Assembly (NCBI RefSeq): GCF_032051675.1
Contig: NZ_CP116968.1
Span: 2,914,001-2,978,000, forward strand
Direction: 5' to 3'
Source: Candidatus Nitrospira neomarina
GTDB taxonomy: Bacteria > Nitrospirota > Nitrospiria > Nitrospirales > UBA8639
DNA length: 64,000 nucleotides
Made by a program: the position numbers and the translations under genes. A model generated the notes under the pieces. The model saw only the letters and a list, made by a program, of their open reading frames with translations. It was not told the origin of the DNA and did no database searches. Shown here piece by piece: positions 1-9,900 of this stretch; the stretch's first letter is position 1; every line of letters begins with the position of its first letter.

Positions 1-1149
1 GCGCAGGTGCAGCGGGACGGAGAGATTGCCCTTTTCCTTGGCATCTTTCCTCGCTGCCCTCAGCCCCATATACGATGCGTTGCTTTTTGGAGCAGCGGCT
101 AAATAGGTCACCCCATGCGCCAAGTTGATTTGTGCCTCGGGTAATCCGATGACCTCCACCGCATGGAAAACACCTGAGGCAATCAAGAGCCCCTGCGGGT
201 CGGCCATCCCGATATCTTCAGACGCAAAAATCATCATGCGCCTGGCGATGAACTTGGGATCTTCTCCACCTTCCAACATTCTCGCCAGCCAATACAACGC
301 CCCATCCGGATCGGAATCCCGCATACTTTTAATAAAGGCCGAAATTAGATTGTAGTGCTCTTCTCCATCCCGGTCGTATCGTAAGGCCTTCTGCTTCAAG
401 GCTTGCTTGACGTGCGGTTGATCGATGGTGATCGGTTCGCCTGGCTTCGCAAATTGGCCAACGACAAATTCCAGGCCCGTTAACATCGACCGGGCATCGC
501 CATTCCCATATCCAATCAACAGACGCTGCGCGTCGGGAGTGAGGGTGACGCGTGAGGAACCGAGCCCACGTTTCGTATCCGAAAGGGCACGATTCAAGAT
601 ATGCCTCAACGCCTCTTCATTTAAGGATTGAAGCACCACCACCATAGACCGGGACAACAAGGGAGCAATCACTTCGAAGGAAGGATTCTGTGTGGTGGCT
701 CCAATGAGTATGATATCTCCCCGTTCAACATAGGGGAGGAAGGCATCCTGTTGCGCTTTATTGAATCGATGGATTTCATCCACAAAAAGAAGGGTACGCT
801 GTCCTGACACCTTCCGGCGTTGTTGGGCCGTTTTCAGCAATCCGCGCAACTCCGGCACGCCACTGAGCACCGCTGAAAACGGGACAAATGTTGCCCGGGT
901 TTTATTGGCGATTAAACTTGCTAGGGTCGTCTTCCCCGTCCCAGGCGGGCCCCAGAGAATAAGTGAGGGCGCACGATCCTGTTCAATGGCCACACGCAGG
1001 GGCTGACCTTCGGCCAGGACGTCTTCCTGTCCCACAAACTCATCAAAGTCCAGCGGCCGCATCCTCTCTGCTAACGGAGCGTCGCGTTTATCGGAAGGTT
1101 CCTGAACGGGGAAAAGATCTTCTTGCGACTGTGGCTCAAAGGATTCCAT
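1..1149 (-). CDS. rarA: Replication-associated recombination protein A (RarA/MgsA AAA+ ATPase), C-terminus cut by window edge
   Basis: Translating the minus strand from the ATG at 1149 gives an open frame of 383 codons that runs off the start of the window without a stop. It has a Walker A motif (GPPGTGKTT, about residue 60), a Walker B motif followed by the family's HRFNK signature (LLFVDEIHRFNKAQQD), a sensor-1 region (GATTQNPSFEV), and the helical C-terminal part with ASEDIGMADP. These identify the RarA/MgsA/WRNIP1 family, DNA-dependent clamp-loader-like ATPases that act at stalled replication forks. The usual length is about 430-450 residues, so roughly 50-60 are missing. No partner gene is visible. 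The divergent neighbour at 1324 is an unrelated hydrolase. Confidence 0.93.
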   Translation of the reverse strand, partial: MESFEPQSQEDLFPVQEPSDKRDAPLAERMRPLDFDEFVGQEDVLAEGQPLRVAIEQDRAPSLILWGPPGTGKTTLASLIANKTRATFVPFSAVLSGVPELRGLLKTAQQRRKVSGQRTLLFVDEIHRFNKAQQDAFLPYVERGDIILIGATTQNPSFEVIAPLLSRSMVVVLQSLNEEALRHILNRALSDTKRGLGSSRVTLTPDAQRLLIGYGNGDARSMLTGLEFVVGQFAKPGEPITIDQPHVKQALKQKALRYDRDGEEHYNLISAFIKSMRDSDPDGALYWLARMLEGGEDPKFIARRMMIFASEDIGMADPQGLLIASGVFHAVEVIGLPEAQINLAHGVTYLAAAPKSNASYMGLRAARKDAKEKGNLSVPLHLR

Positions 1150-1323
1150 AAAAATGCACGTACCCCTAAGCATTTCTGGAAGGCGATTCTGTGATTACCT
1201 CTCTATTCTCAGTATGCTATAACCACCGGTCATGCACCCGCAAATGAAACCAGCATATGGCTCCTTGATGACATCACTCGAGAAAATTCGAGGTGGCTCC
1301 CATCGACAAAAAAGGAGAGATCG

Positions 1324-2118
1324 GTGAAAGCGCTGATTCATGGAGTTACCGTCGGGTATTCCGATCAAGGGGACGGCACGCCGCTCGTCTTCATCCATGC
1401 CTTTCCACTTTCCAAAACCATGTGGCAACCTCAAGTCGATGCGCTGAAGGACACCTATCGAGTGATCACCATTGACCTTGGAGGACATGGAGAATCTGAC
1501 ATTGTGCCATGGAATGATACGTTGGACGATTATGCCAAGGATATCATGCACCTGCTCGATCATTTAGGGATTGCTCAAGCGGTGTTTGTGGGCTTATCGA
1601 TGGGCGGATATACCCTCTTTTCGATCTACCGACATTATGCTGATCGGGTAAAAGCCATGGTTTTGGCAGATACACGAGCGCAAGCGGATAGTGAAGAAGG
1701 AAAAGTTGGACGTGGGTCGATGGCTCAAGTCGCTTTTACCGATGGTGCACCGGCCATTGCCGACCTCATGCTTCCCAAACTTCTGGCCCCTTCCACCATT
1801 GAGCGTCATTCTGAAATTGTGGAGCAGGTTCGACAGATGATTCTTCAAACATCAACGGGGGGAATTGTCGTCGATTTGGTGGCTATGGCCGCTAGACCTG
1901 ATTCAACAGACATTTTATCCACAATCACCTGCCCGACTTTGATCATTGTGGGCGAGGATGATGTCGCTACCCCGATCTCAGAGTCTCAATACATGGCCAA
2001 CCGGATAACCGGTTCAATCCTGGTCACCATCCCTGAAGCCGGCCATCTATCGAATTTTGAACAACCCGCCGCCTTCAATGAAGCACTTCGGAGCTTTCTT
2101 ACATCACACCGGTTATGA
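1324..2118 (+). CDS. Alpha/beta-fold hydrolase
   Basis: The protein has 264 aa and starts at a GTG preceded by a strong Shine-Dalgarno sequence (AAAGGAGAG, about 1309-1318). It shows the alpha/beta hydrolase layout: an oxyanion-hole region (VFIHAFPLS, near residue 22), a nucleophile elbow GLSMGG (Ser near residue 92), an acid in the GEDDVATP segment, and the catalytic His in EAGHLSNFEQP close to the C-terminus. The sequence style resembles 3-oxoadipate enol-lactonase and similar carboxylesterases, but no protocatechuate-pathway gene is nearby, so the substrate is unknown. It appears to be a single-gene unit, divergent from rarA and convergent with folE. No signal peptide is visible, so it is probably cytoplasmic. 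Confidence 0.88.
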   Translation: MKALIHGVTVGYSDQGDGTPLVFIHAFPLSKTMWQPQVDALKDTYRVITIDLGGHGESDIVPWNDTLDDYAKDIMHLLDHLGIAQAVFVGLSMGGYTLFSIYRHYADRVKAMVLADTRAQADSEEGKVGRGSMAQVAFTDGAPAIADLMLPKLLAPSTIERHSEIVEQVRQMILQTSTGGIVVDLVAMAARPDSTDILSTITCPTLIIVGEDDVATPISESQYMANRITGSILVTIPEAGHLSNFEQPAAFNEALRSFLTSHRL

Positions 2119-2444
2119 GTATTGCCGCAACCCCAAACCGATCAGAAAAATATCCGATGAAGGAGTTGGGTTGGAACTACAGAAATGGAGAAACGACGGG
2201 CCTAACGGAAAGGAAATTGAGGGGAAATCAAAAAGAGCTTCTCTTGTCCCAGACCACACACAAAACCAGAAAGAAAAATAAGGATGAGACCGGCGCCTCC
2301 TGCGCAACATGCCCTTCCATGGGAAAAACCTATGAAAACTCAATAATGTCGCATTTAAACTGATTCCACTATAAGAATCAACTATCTAGAAAATTCCAGC
2401 CATCAGCTATTTTTGAACGGGAAAGATGAAATGGATGGAAACAT
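2119..2444. other. Intergenic region between convergent genes
   Basis: These 326 bases separate the hydrolase from folE, which run towards each other. Short open frames exist on both strands but none shows a family motif or a good ribosome site. No hairpin with a U-run was found. Confidence 0.5.
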
Positions 2445-3098
2445 CTAATCGCCGTCACATCCGCGCTGGCGAATGAGCTTAAGAAATTCGTTACGGGTTT
2501 GTTCTTGTTTGCGAAACACACCCAGCATTTCACTGGTGACCGCCACGGTATTCTGCCTTTCTACTCCCCGCATACTCATACACAGATGGCGGGCTTCCAT
2601 GACAACAGCCACCCCACGCGGTTTGAGCTTCGTGTGAAGGGTGTCTGCAATCTGGACCGTCAACCGTTCCTGGACTTGCAGACGACGACTAAACGCATCG
2701 ACAATCCGTGGGATTTTGCTCAAGCCCACCACATGCTTATTGGGAATATACCCGATATGACATTTCCCAAAAAACGGCAGAAGGTGATGCTCACAGAGGC
2801 TGAAAAAATCAATATCGCGCACGATGACCATCTCATCATAGACGATAGGGAACAGAGCCCCATTCAATAATTCATCGATATCTTGTTGATAACCTTTGGT
2901 AAGGAAGGCAAAGGATTTGGCTACCCGCTTGGGCGTATCGGTTAAACCATGCCGTTGGGGATTTTCTCCCAAATTTTCCAGTAGTTGCTTTACAATGATT
3001 TCCAGATTCGGGAGATTGGGCATTCGGACTGGCTGGCTATTGTGTGGATCGACTGCCTGTGGTTTGACAGATGAGGGCCGCTTCGTCTTACTCGGCAT
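2445..3098 (-). CDS. folE: GTP cyclohydrolase I (FolE)
   Basis: The protein has 217 aa. It would convert GTP to 7,8-dihydroneopterin triphosphate, the first step to tetrahydrofolate, other pterins and queuosine. The type I signature is clear: the zinc-binding [18 protein letters not shown] segment near the middle, the [11 protein letters not shown] helix, and the [11 protein letters not shown] segment with the third zinc Cys. About 35 N-terminal residues (Lys/Pro/Ser-rich) precede the conserved fold. The gene overlaps the upstream pteridine-synthase gene by one base (TAATG), so the two are translationally coupled and probably consecutive in one pathway. Confidence 0.96.
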   Translation of the reverse strand: MPSKTKRPSSVKPQAVDPHNSQPVRMPNLPNLEIIVKQLLENLGENPQRHGLTDTPKRVAKSFAFLTKGYQQDIDELLNGALFPIVYDEMVIVRDIDFFSLCEHHLLPFFGKCHIGYIPNKHVVGLSKIPRIVDAFSRRLQVQERLTVQIADTLHTKLKPRGVAVVMEARHLCMSMRGVERQNTVAVTSEMLGVFRKQEQTRNEFLKLIRQRGCDGD

Positions 3099-3559
3099 TA
3101 GTTCTCCTTTATCCCGTTACTGTTGGAAGATTCGCTGGTCACTCTTGGAGCACCCATATATTCAAAGAAGTTATCTCTGGTTTCAATCACCCCAATTTTC
3201 TCCAAATACCCGGAAGGAATCTGATCAACCAGTAGATCCCAAATTAAACGCGTTAAATTCTCACCAGTTGTCGTGACTTGTGCAAAGGCGGGATCAAAAT
3301 TGAGATGTTGATGATCAAAACGATCGATTATCTTGTCTTTGACGAGTTGGTCCAAGGCGTCCACGTTTGTGATCAACCCTGTGCGCATATCCAATTCTCC
3401 GGCCACCGTCACCAGAATCGTATAATTATGTCCATGCCCGTTCAGATTATTACATTTTCCAAAAATCTTTTTATTAGTCTCCTCTGGCAATTGATCGGTA
3501 TGGAGACGATGGGCGGCGCAAAACCGATAGGTTCTGGTGATGGACGATGCAGTCGGCAT
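3098..3559 (-). CDS. 6-pyruvoyl-tetrahydropterin synthase / QueD family protein
   Basis: This is a PTPS-fold protein of 153 aa with the zinc ligands in place: CAAHRLH near the N-terminus and the NGHGHNY motif. It also has HQHLN and the [12 protein letters not shown] segment carrying the family Glu. It should act on dihydroneopterin triphosphate made by FolE. Whether the product is 6-carboxytetrahydropterin (QueD, queuosine route) or 6-pyruvoyl-tetrahydropterin cannot be decided from these motifs. The frame is open to a TTG at 3592 and another ATG at 3577. I chose the ATG at 3559 because family members begin just before the first beta strand. None of the three starts has a strong ribosome site. 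Confidence 0.88.
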   Translation of the reverse strand: MPTASSITRTYRFCAAHRLHTDQLPEETNKKIFGKCNNLNGHGHNYTILVTVAGELDMRTGLITNVDALDQLVKDKIIDRFDHQHLNFDPAFAQVTTTGENLTRLIWDLLVDQIPSGYLEKIGVIETRDNFFEYMGAPRVTSESSNSNGIKEN

Positions 3560-3664
3560 AACAGTCGGTCTCAGCATTCTTTCACATTGCAAAGCATGAA
3601 CTGAACAATACGGCTGAGGCGGGTCCCCTCACTCCCTACCTTTACCCTTGGAAAAAGGACAAAG

Positions 3665-3991
3665 CTAGGCAGATCGTTCAACATCGGCTTCACCCCATTT
3701 TTCTTCGGGGACTTGCACAATCACATCTCCTAACACTCGAGCCTGACAGCCTAACCGATGGTAAGGCTCAGTCAGTGCTTCCCGATCGAGCAAATCCTGC
3801 TCATCAAAATCGATATCAGAAAGATTCCCTTCGCCCGCAACCACATCTACCCGGCAGGTCGTGCAGGAGGCGTTGCCCCCGCAATCATGATTCAATGGAA
3901 ATCCAAGTATCTCCGCGACTTCTAAGAGGGAAAGACCTTCAGAAACTTCGCCAGACTTCCCTTCCGGATGAAGAAATGTTACGCGAGGCAT
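3665..3991 (-). CDS. [2Fe-2S] ferredoxin, plant/adrenodoxin-type fold
   Basis: A 108-aa soluble electron carrier. It has the beta-grasp ferredoxin pattern, with CGGNASCTTCRV near residue 37 giving three cluster cysteines and GCQARV near residue 80 giving the fourth. The start ATG lies only 12 bases after the stop of nuoF, with a ribosome site (AGGAGATTTT) in the gap, so the two are co-transcribed. The neighbour suggests it takes or gives electrons through the NuoF-like flavoprotein. That pairing is inferred from position, not from any motif. Confidence 0.93.
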   Translation of the reverse strand: MPRVTFLHPEGKSGEVSEGLSLLEVAEILGFPLNHDCGGNASCTTCRVDVVAGEGNLSDIDFDEQDLLDREALTEPYHRLGCQARVLGDVIVQVPEEKWGEADVERSA

Positions 3992-4003
3992 AAAATCTCC
4001 TCC

Positions 4004-5299
4004 TTACTCAGCGCCAACTGGAACCGGCTTGAACGGACATCGTCCCAGGCGAATATGATCTTCGAACTCGTGACGGAACAGGCGTAGGCTATTTTGTACC
4101 AACACCGCAGCTCCGGTCACCAGAGTACAAAATCCGGTGCCTTTGACAAACCCACAAATTTGCAACAGTTTGGCCAGATCGCGCTCTTCTCCTGATCCAT
4201 CTTCGATTTTCCGCATTAGGATCGCTAATTCCTGCGTACCAATTCGGCAGGGTGGACATTGCCCACAACTTTCCCGTTCAAAAAATCCGGAAAACTTGAG
4301 CGTTTGCTCCACCATGCACGTCGCATCATCGACAACAATGACGCCAGCAGACCCCAATCCAGTGCCAGCTTTCTTAAGCGAATCAAAATCCATGGGTAAA
4401 TCCAATTGATCCGCCCCTACCATGGAAAAGGACGGTCCTCCGGGGAACACGGCTTTGACACCATGTCCGTTCGGCACGCCCTGTCCACAGATCTCAATCA
4501 GATGTCGGATGGACGTTCCCAACGGCAGTTCATACACACCGGGCCGATTCACGGCTCCACTGAGCGAAAACAACATCGTCCCTGGGGTAGTACTGGTGCC
4601 GACCTGACGAAACCATTCTGGTCCGTTTCGCAACAGTTGGGGAATATTCGACAGCGTTTCAACATTATTGACCAAGGTCGGCTTGCCATGCAGTCCAAAC
4701 TCCGTGGGATAAAATGGTGGCTTTTGCTTAGGCTGAGCTGGACGACCCTGCATGGATTCCAACATCGCAGTTTCTTCACCCGCCACGTAACTGCCATATC
4801 CATCAAAAATTTCAATATCCAGGGTGAGACCTGTACCAAGAAAATTCTTTCCCAATAAGCCCTGCTCTGTGGCCTGCTCCTTAGCTCGCTCAAAGATGGC
4901 TCGCTCTTCGGAAAATTCATGATTTAAATAGATATACGCCGCCTTCGCTCCAATGGTATACGCCGCAATCAGGCATCCTTCGAGAAGTTGGTGAGGATGA
5001 TGTCGAAGCAAATATCGATCTTTGAACGTCCCAGGTTCATGCTCCCCGGCATTGCAGACAAAATATCGCTCTTTGACGCGATGATTGACCACCTTGTCCC
5101 ATTTCAGTCCGGTAGGGAATCCAGCGCCCCCTCGTCCTCGCAGATGGGCCTCTTTCAATTGTGCGATTATGGCATGCGGATCATTCTTCGTGACACATTG
5201 AACCCAAGCTTCATACCCCCCTTGCTGGCGGTACGCCTCTATGTCCCCTGGTTCTCCCTTTACCTCCCGCAACACCCGAGGTGCGAACGCGTTATCCAC
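4004..5299 (-). CDS. nuoF: NADH-quinone oxidoreductase subunit F-like flavoprotein (NuoF)
   Basis: The protein has 431 aa, the usual length for NuoF, the NADH- and FMN-binding subunit of complex I. Visible motifs are the FMN/NADH-site loop GRGGAGFPTGLKW (near residue 55), the CNAGEHEPGTFKDR segment, the VAGEETAMLESM segment, and the C-terminal 4Fe-4S site SCGQCPPCRIGTQ with the fourth Cys in GTGFCTL. The start is GTG, preceded by AAGGGGG at good spacing. It stands apart from other nuo genes and leads an operon with a [2Fe-2S] ferredoxin and the pterin genes. An alternative to complex I is therefore a dedicated NAD(P)H:ferredoxin dehydrogenase. Confidence 0.92.
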   Translation of the reverse strand: MDNAFAPRVLREVKGEPGDIEAYRQQGGYEAWVQCVTKNDPHAIIAQLKEAHLRGRGGAGFPTGLKWDKVVNHRVKERYFVCNAGEHEPGTFKDRYLLRHHPHQLLEGCLIAAYTIGAKAAYIYLNHEFSEERAIFERAKEQATEQGLLGKNFLGTGLTLDIEIFDGYGSYVAGEETAMLESMQGRPAQPKQKPPFYPTEFGLHGKPTLVNNVETLSNIPQLLRNGPEWFRQVGTSTTPGTMLFSLSGAVNRPGVYELPLGTSIRHLIEICGQGVPNGHGVKAVFPGGPSFSMVGADQLDLPMDFDSLKKAGTGLGSAGVIVVDDATCMVEQTLKFSGFFERESCGQCPPCRIGTQELAILMRKIEDGSGEERDLAKLLQICGFVKGTGFCTLVTGAAVLVQNSLRLFRHEFEDHIRLGRCPFKPVPVGAE

Positions 5300-5574
5300 C
5301 GAAGCCCCCTTGATCTATGGTTTGGACCAACATGTGTTTTCCCATTTTGTTCACCACTTGGACGATAGTCTTTTTTTTACAAATCCCTTCCTTGAAAAAC
5401 CAAATTTCCTTCCATATTCCTAAGGAAAATCAGGCGTCAAGGCGGGTTCAGCGTACGAGCACTACCCACTATACGAATGGGTCGCTAAAGTCGTCAAGGT
5501 AACAAGAGGACCAGAAGGCACGTCTATTTAGTGAAGAAAAACGATGGGCATGTTCGTCATGCCATCTATCACGT

Positions 5575-6522
5575 TTAGAGGGACTTTTTCATCATCTGAT
5601 CGACATGGCTGCACAATTCCTTAACGGCTTCGGCTGAAACCTCCAGAGCTGCGTGTTCCTCGGGGGTGAGCGCATACTCAATAATCTCTTCCGCTCCGCC
5701 TGCCCCTAGTTTTACCGGCACACCCAGAAAGAGGTCGTGAAAACCATATTCCCCGGCACATAACGCCGCACAAGGCAGGATTTTCTTTTGATCTTTAGAG
5801 ATTGCTTCAACCATTTCTACGACTGAGGCAGCCGGGGCATAATAGGCACTCCCTGTCTTGAGTAGATTGACGATTTCGATTCCTCCCTCGCGGGTCCGCG
5901 TGATCAGGGCCTCTAATGCCTCCGGCGACAACCATTCGGTCACCGGCCTCCCTGCCACCGTGGTATAACGATTCAAGGGCACCATTGAATCGCCATGCCC
6001 CCCCAGAACCATTGCGTGAATATTCTCAACCGAGACCTGCAAGGCCTCCGCAATAAAGGACCGGAATCGTGCCGAATCCAACACGCCGGCCATTCCAATG
6101 ACCCGGTTCCTGGGAAACCCACTGACCCGATGCGCGACGTGGGTCATCACATCAAGAGGGTTGGAGACTATAATAAGAATGGCATCAGGGGAACGTGTGG
6201 CCGTCTCACGGACTACCACGGACACGATTTTGGTATTGGTTTCCAATAATTCATCACGGCTCATCCCTGGCCGGCGAGGTACGCCTGACGTAATCACCAC
6301 AACGTCGGAATCTTTGGTCGCCTCATATTGATTCGTACCTGTGACGGCGGAATCGTAGGCACAAATTGGGCCGGCTTCGACCAGGTCCAATGCTTTGCCC
6401 TGCGGCAAACCTTCGACAATATCGACCAGCACAATGTCGTACCAATTTTTTTCTGCCAACCGTTGCGCGATGGATCCTCCAACATTTCCAGCTCCCACCA
6501 CAGTCACTTTGATACGGCTCAT
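5575..6522 (-). CDS. mdh: Malate dehydrogenase, LDH-like type
   Basis: The protein has 315 aa and interconverts malate and oxaloacetate with NAD in the central carbon cycle. The Rossmann motif VVGAGNVGG lies at the N-terminus, followed by VLVDIVEG (the Asp selects NAD). R-x4-R loop residues in [11 protein letters not shown] bind substrate, and the catalytic His is in [11 protein letters not shown]. An in-frame ATG 36 bases upstream (6558) exists, but 6522 has a GGGTGG ribosome site and begins directly at the first beta strand as in the family, so I prefer it. The 3' neighbour region to 5300 is non-coding. Confidence 0.95.
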   Translation of the reverse strand: MSRIKVTVVGAGNVGGSIAQRLAEKNWYDIVLVDIVEGLPQGKALDLVEAGPICAYDSAVTGTNQYEATKDSDVVVITSGVPRRPGMSRDELLETNTKIVSVVVRETATRSPDAILIIVSNPLDVMTHVAHRVSGFPRNRVIGMAGVLDSARFRSFIAEALQVSVENIHAMVLGGHGDSMVPLNRYTTVAGRPVTEWLSPEALEALITRTREGGIEIVNLLKTGSAYYAPAASVVEMVEAISKDQKKILPCAALCAGEYGFHDLFLGVPVKLGAGGAEEIIEYALTPEEHAALEVSAEAVKELCSHVDQMMKKSL

Positions 6523-6564
6523 GAAACCACCCATCCCTTTGAAAGGGTTTCCAGCCATGCGGGT

Positions 6565-6996
6565 TTAATCATCGTCATGGCTCGTCCACCCTGCGACTTT
6601 AAAGTTGATCGTACACACAAAATTATCTCCATCATAAAAATTGACTTTGATTTTTTTCTTTCCGTATTCCCGACTCAAAAACTCTTCCGGATGGTCGATA
6701 AACTCCTGGTAGGTTCCCGCCTCATACCCTCCTAATTCCTTAAACGCAACAATCATCCCGACCTTGACCTCCTGTAGCATTTTGGTCGAACAGCGAGGAA
6801 AGATTTCCCAAAATTTTTCACGGATATCATCTTGAGTTGGCTCGAACCGTTCTCCGTCCTCCTGCCGATCTTTCCGGTCAAACTTCGCCTGCCGTCGGAC
6901 ATAGGGGTATTGATGGCCGGTAAACAACTTATAGAGCCAAGGTGGCACATCAGAGTGTGAAGGTAAACTGGTCATACATCTCCCATATCCGCTCAT
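6565..6996 (-). CDS. Conserved hypothetical soluble protein downstream of the VWA protein
   Basis: A 143-aa protein I do not recognise. It is charged, without signal peptide or membrane segment, and ends in an acidic tail (HDDD). It is rich in aromatic residues, for example DVPPWLYKLFTGHQYPYVRR near the start and KKKIKVNFYDGDNFVC near the end. Its first ATG overlaps the stop of the large VWA gene in an ATGA junction. A second ATG seven codons later has a better ribosome site (GGGAG). The coupling suggests it works with the VWA protein or is made in fixed ratio to it. Confidence 0.75.
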   Translation of the reverse strand: MSGYGRCMTSLPSHSDVPPWLYKLFTGHQYPYVRRQAKFDRKDRQEDGERFEPTQDDIREKFWEIFPRCSTKMLQEVKVGMIVAFKELGGYEAGTYQEFIDHPEEFLSREYGKKKIKVNFYDGDNFVCTINFKVAGWTSHDDD

Positions 6997-9900
6997 CTGG
7001 CCGTAAGCCGTTGATAAATTTTCGGCAACTTCATCGGAAGTGATTCGACTTCATCGACAACTACATACCCAATCTCCCCATACATCCGTTTCACATAATC
7101 GGTGGGCGCTTGGTCAATGGTAATGCAGAAGGGATGGACGCCTTGAAGACGAGCTTCACGAAGAGCCATTTTGGTGTCTTCCAGGGAATATTCATCCGCA
7201 TAGTCATCATCTAATGGTTTCCCATCACTGATCAGAATGAGAAGCCGGACTTTCGCCGCTTGCTGTTTCAATCGCTGCAGCGCATGTCGTATCGCCGCGC
7301 CATCACGGTTCTGCTGTTTGGAAGTTACGCCGCTGATTTTCAAACCGACACGCCCTCCGGGTCGTTGGTCAAAATCTTTCAACACGTGAACGTCCACGGA
7401 TTGCCGGGATTGCCCGGAAAAGCCATATATCGCGTATTGGTCGCCAATCGCAGACAACGCTTCTGAGAGCAGGAGCAACCCTTCCTTTTCAATGTCGATG
7501 ACGGGACGCGCTCGAGTTCCGATCTGCCGTCCGGTCGACCCGCTCATATCCACCAGAAATGCCACCGCAACCTGACGATCACGTTTTTGTCTGGTGGCAT
7601 ACACCTGATCAGAAGAATCGTTTCCTTGCCGTCGATCCACCATCCAATTCACTAAGGCATCCAAATCAATGTCCTCCCCATGTGATTGGCGCCCCATTCG
7701 ACGAAAAGCTTCCGGACGAATCGCTTCAAAATAACGGCGGATGAGTCGCACCATCGGGCCATACGTTTGAAACGTTTCATCGACAAAGTCTGGTGACCCA
7801 TCACGGCCTGCCTGTTCGATCACACGACACCATTGGGGTCGATAGTCACGTACCGTCCCATCCCACTCTTCGTACAGATACTCTCCCTCCCGGAGACGAG
7901 CCCCCTGTTGGCCCTCGCTCGGACGAAACGTAGGTTGAAACCACTGCTGCATAGGTGATTCACCAAAGGTTGGTTTCTTCGGATCTTGCGAAGGATCGGG
8001 TTGGTGAGGAGATCGACGCTCAAATTGACTGGGTATGTCCCCCCCAGCCTTTTCCCCCATTATGGCGACTTGATCCTGTTGCCCTCCTGTCTGCCCTTTC
8101 GACACCTGTTCTCCCTCTTCCCCTCCTTTGACGTGGTCTGGATTGAGAATGCCCCGATATCCCCAGTTACTCAATGGCTGATACGCCTCTTCTAAGTGTT
8201 CAGCCGCTTCAGGTTGGCCGCCTGAGTCGGAAACCCCGGAAGTATTGGAAAAGGGTTCAAGTTCTTGTTCTTGATTGTGCTTTTCCAGGGTTCCAATCCG
8301 GCGCTCCAATTCCTGGTAGAGCCGGTCGGCAAGTTCAACAGATTCATCGACGGTCGCGGTGGGGTGTAAGATGGTTCGGGCAATCTGCCAGATTTCATCA
8401 ATCACCTCTTGAAGTCCCGGACGAGTGAATTCCTCCTTGGTGAATCCTGCAAACAGCAACAACAATGCGTCCAGCACAATCTCACGAGCCGTCATCCCAT
8501 GGGAAAGCGTGCGAAGCTCCATGGCTTCTTTTGTCAAAGACGTCAAATCCTCTTGTAATCCTGGGTATTCATGACGGAGCAAAAAGTCAATTCGAGCATC
8601 CTCCACAATTTCCCACAAATCCCGGATAATCTCGGGTTGAGGGTAGCGTTGAAAGAGATTTCCCAATGTGTGAATGGCTCTATTGGGGCTAAGAACTTCT
8701 TCGTGGTATCGGGTCTGCACCCTGGTGGCCACACGTTGCAACACTTCAGTCGAGAGCGCATACGTGCCAAATTCCACATGCCCAACTTCATGGGCGACCA
8801 TGACCGTATACCATCGTCGGTTTCCTTCACGGGTTTCCGATCGCCTCATGACCAGAGGAAGATATACCGTTTTTCCGTCCGCGCTCACCTGAGCTTTCTC
8901 GGTGACGGGACTCGTTGACATATGACTGGCACCGAACGAACCTCCCCCCTCCGGGAGCCCCTCTATGGCCACATCCTCTCCACACAACGCCCTGGCAAAC
9001 ATTTTCAACGATCTGGCGACTTGACGAAGTGACACTCCACTCATTGCCTGCTCAACAGCTGAACAGGCCTGCCGCGTTTCCAGACCAAAAAAGGCGCGTC
9101 CAGCCTCAACACTATACTCAAGGGCCTCCATACCCTGGCCAAACCACGCATCAAACACACCGGAATGGTCTTCCTTGCCGGCCAAGACGACCACCTCGGG
9201 AACCTGAGTAAAATACGCGAGAGTAGCCTCGGCATCCCGATCCGCCACAAGAAGGCCGAATTTCAAGATTCGAATCTTCCACTCGACCGTCGAGACCCTA
9301 GCCAACACTTCTGGCGCCTTCGCCAAAAAAACTACCGCCTGTTCGGGAGAATGATCTGCGAGGTTCGTACCTAGATCAATGACCCCTTGCTTGACATTCT
9401 CATTAAGGATCTCAAGAAACAAACTTGGACTGGCTCGAAAAAACTCCAAGGTTCCAATGTAATCAGGCTTTCCAAGGCTGTTTTGAACCATGAGTTTCAT
9501 GCCAAACCCAATCCAGGACTTTGCCGATCCCAACGGAATAGCTTTAGCAATGGAGGGACACTCCCGGAAAAATTCATTTCCTAATACATAATTCCAATCG
9601 GCCAGCTCCATCCCTAATCGAGCCCATTCCCGAATCTCAGGAAGGGCAATCTCCCCGCACAATTGGGGAAGTACCTTGAACCATTCATAGGCACATTGTG
9701 GAGCGGCCTCATTTGACCCATCGGCCAACTCCAAGACATGGGCCAACAATTCGGCCCGATTCGACTCTTTTTCCAGAAATCCGAGAATCATAGGGCTTTC
9801 TTTGAAGTACCGAAGACCGAGTGCGCCAGAGGCCTGAGCGAATGTTATCCCTAAATCCAACCATGGGATGGCACTGTCTAAGCATTTTTTTCGACACACC

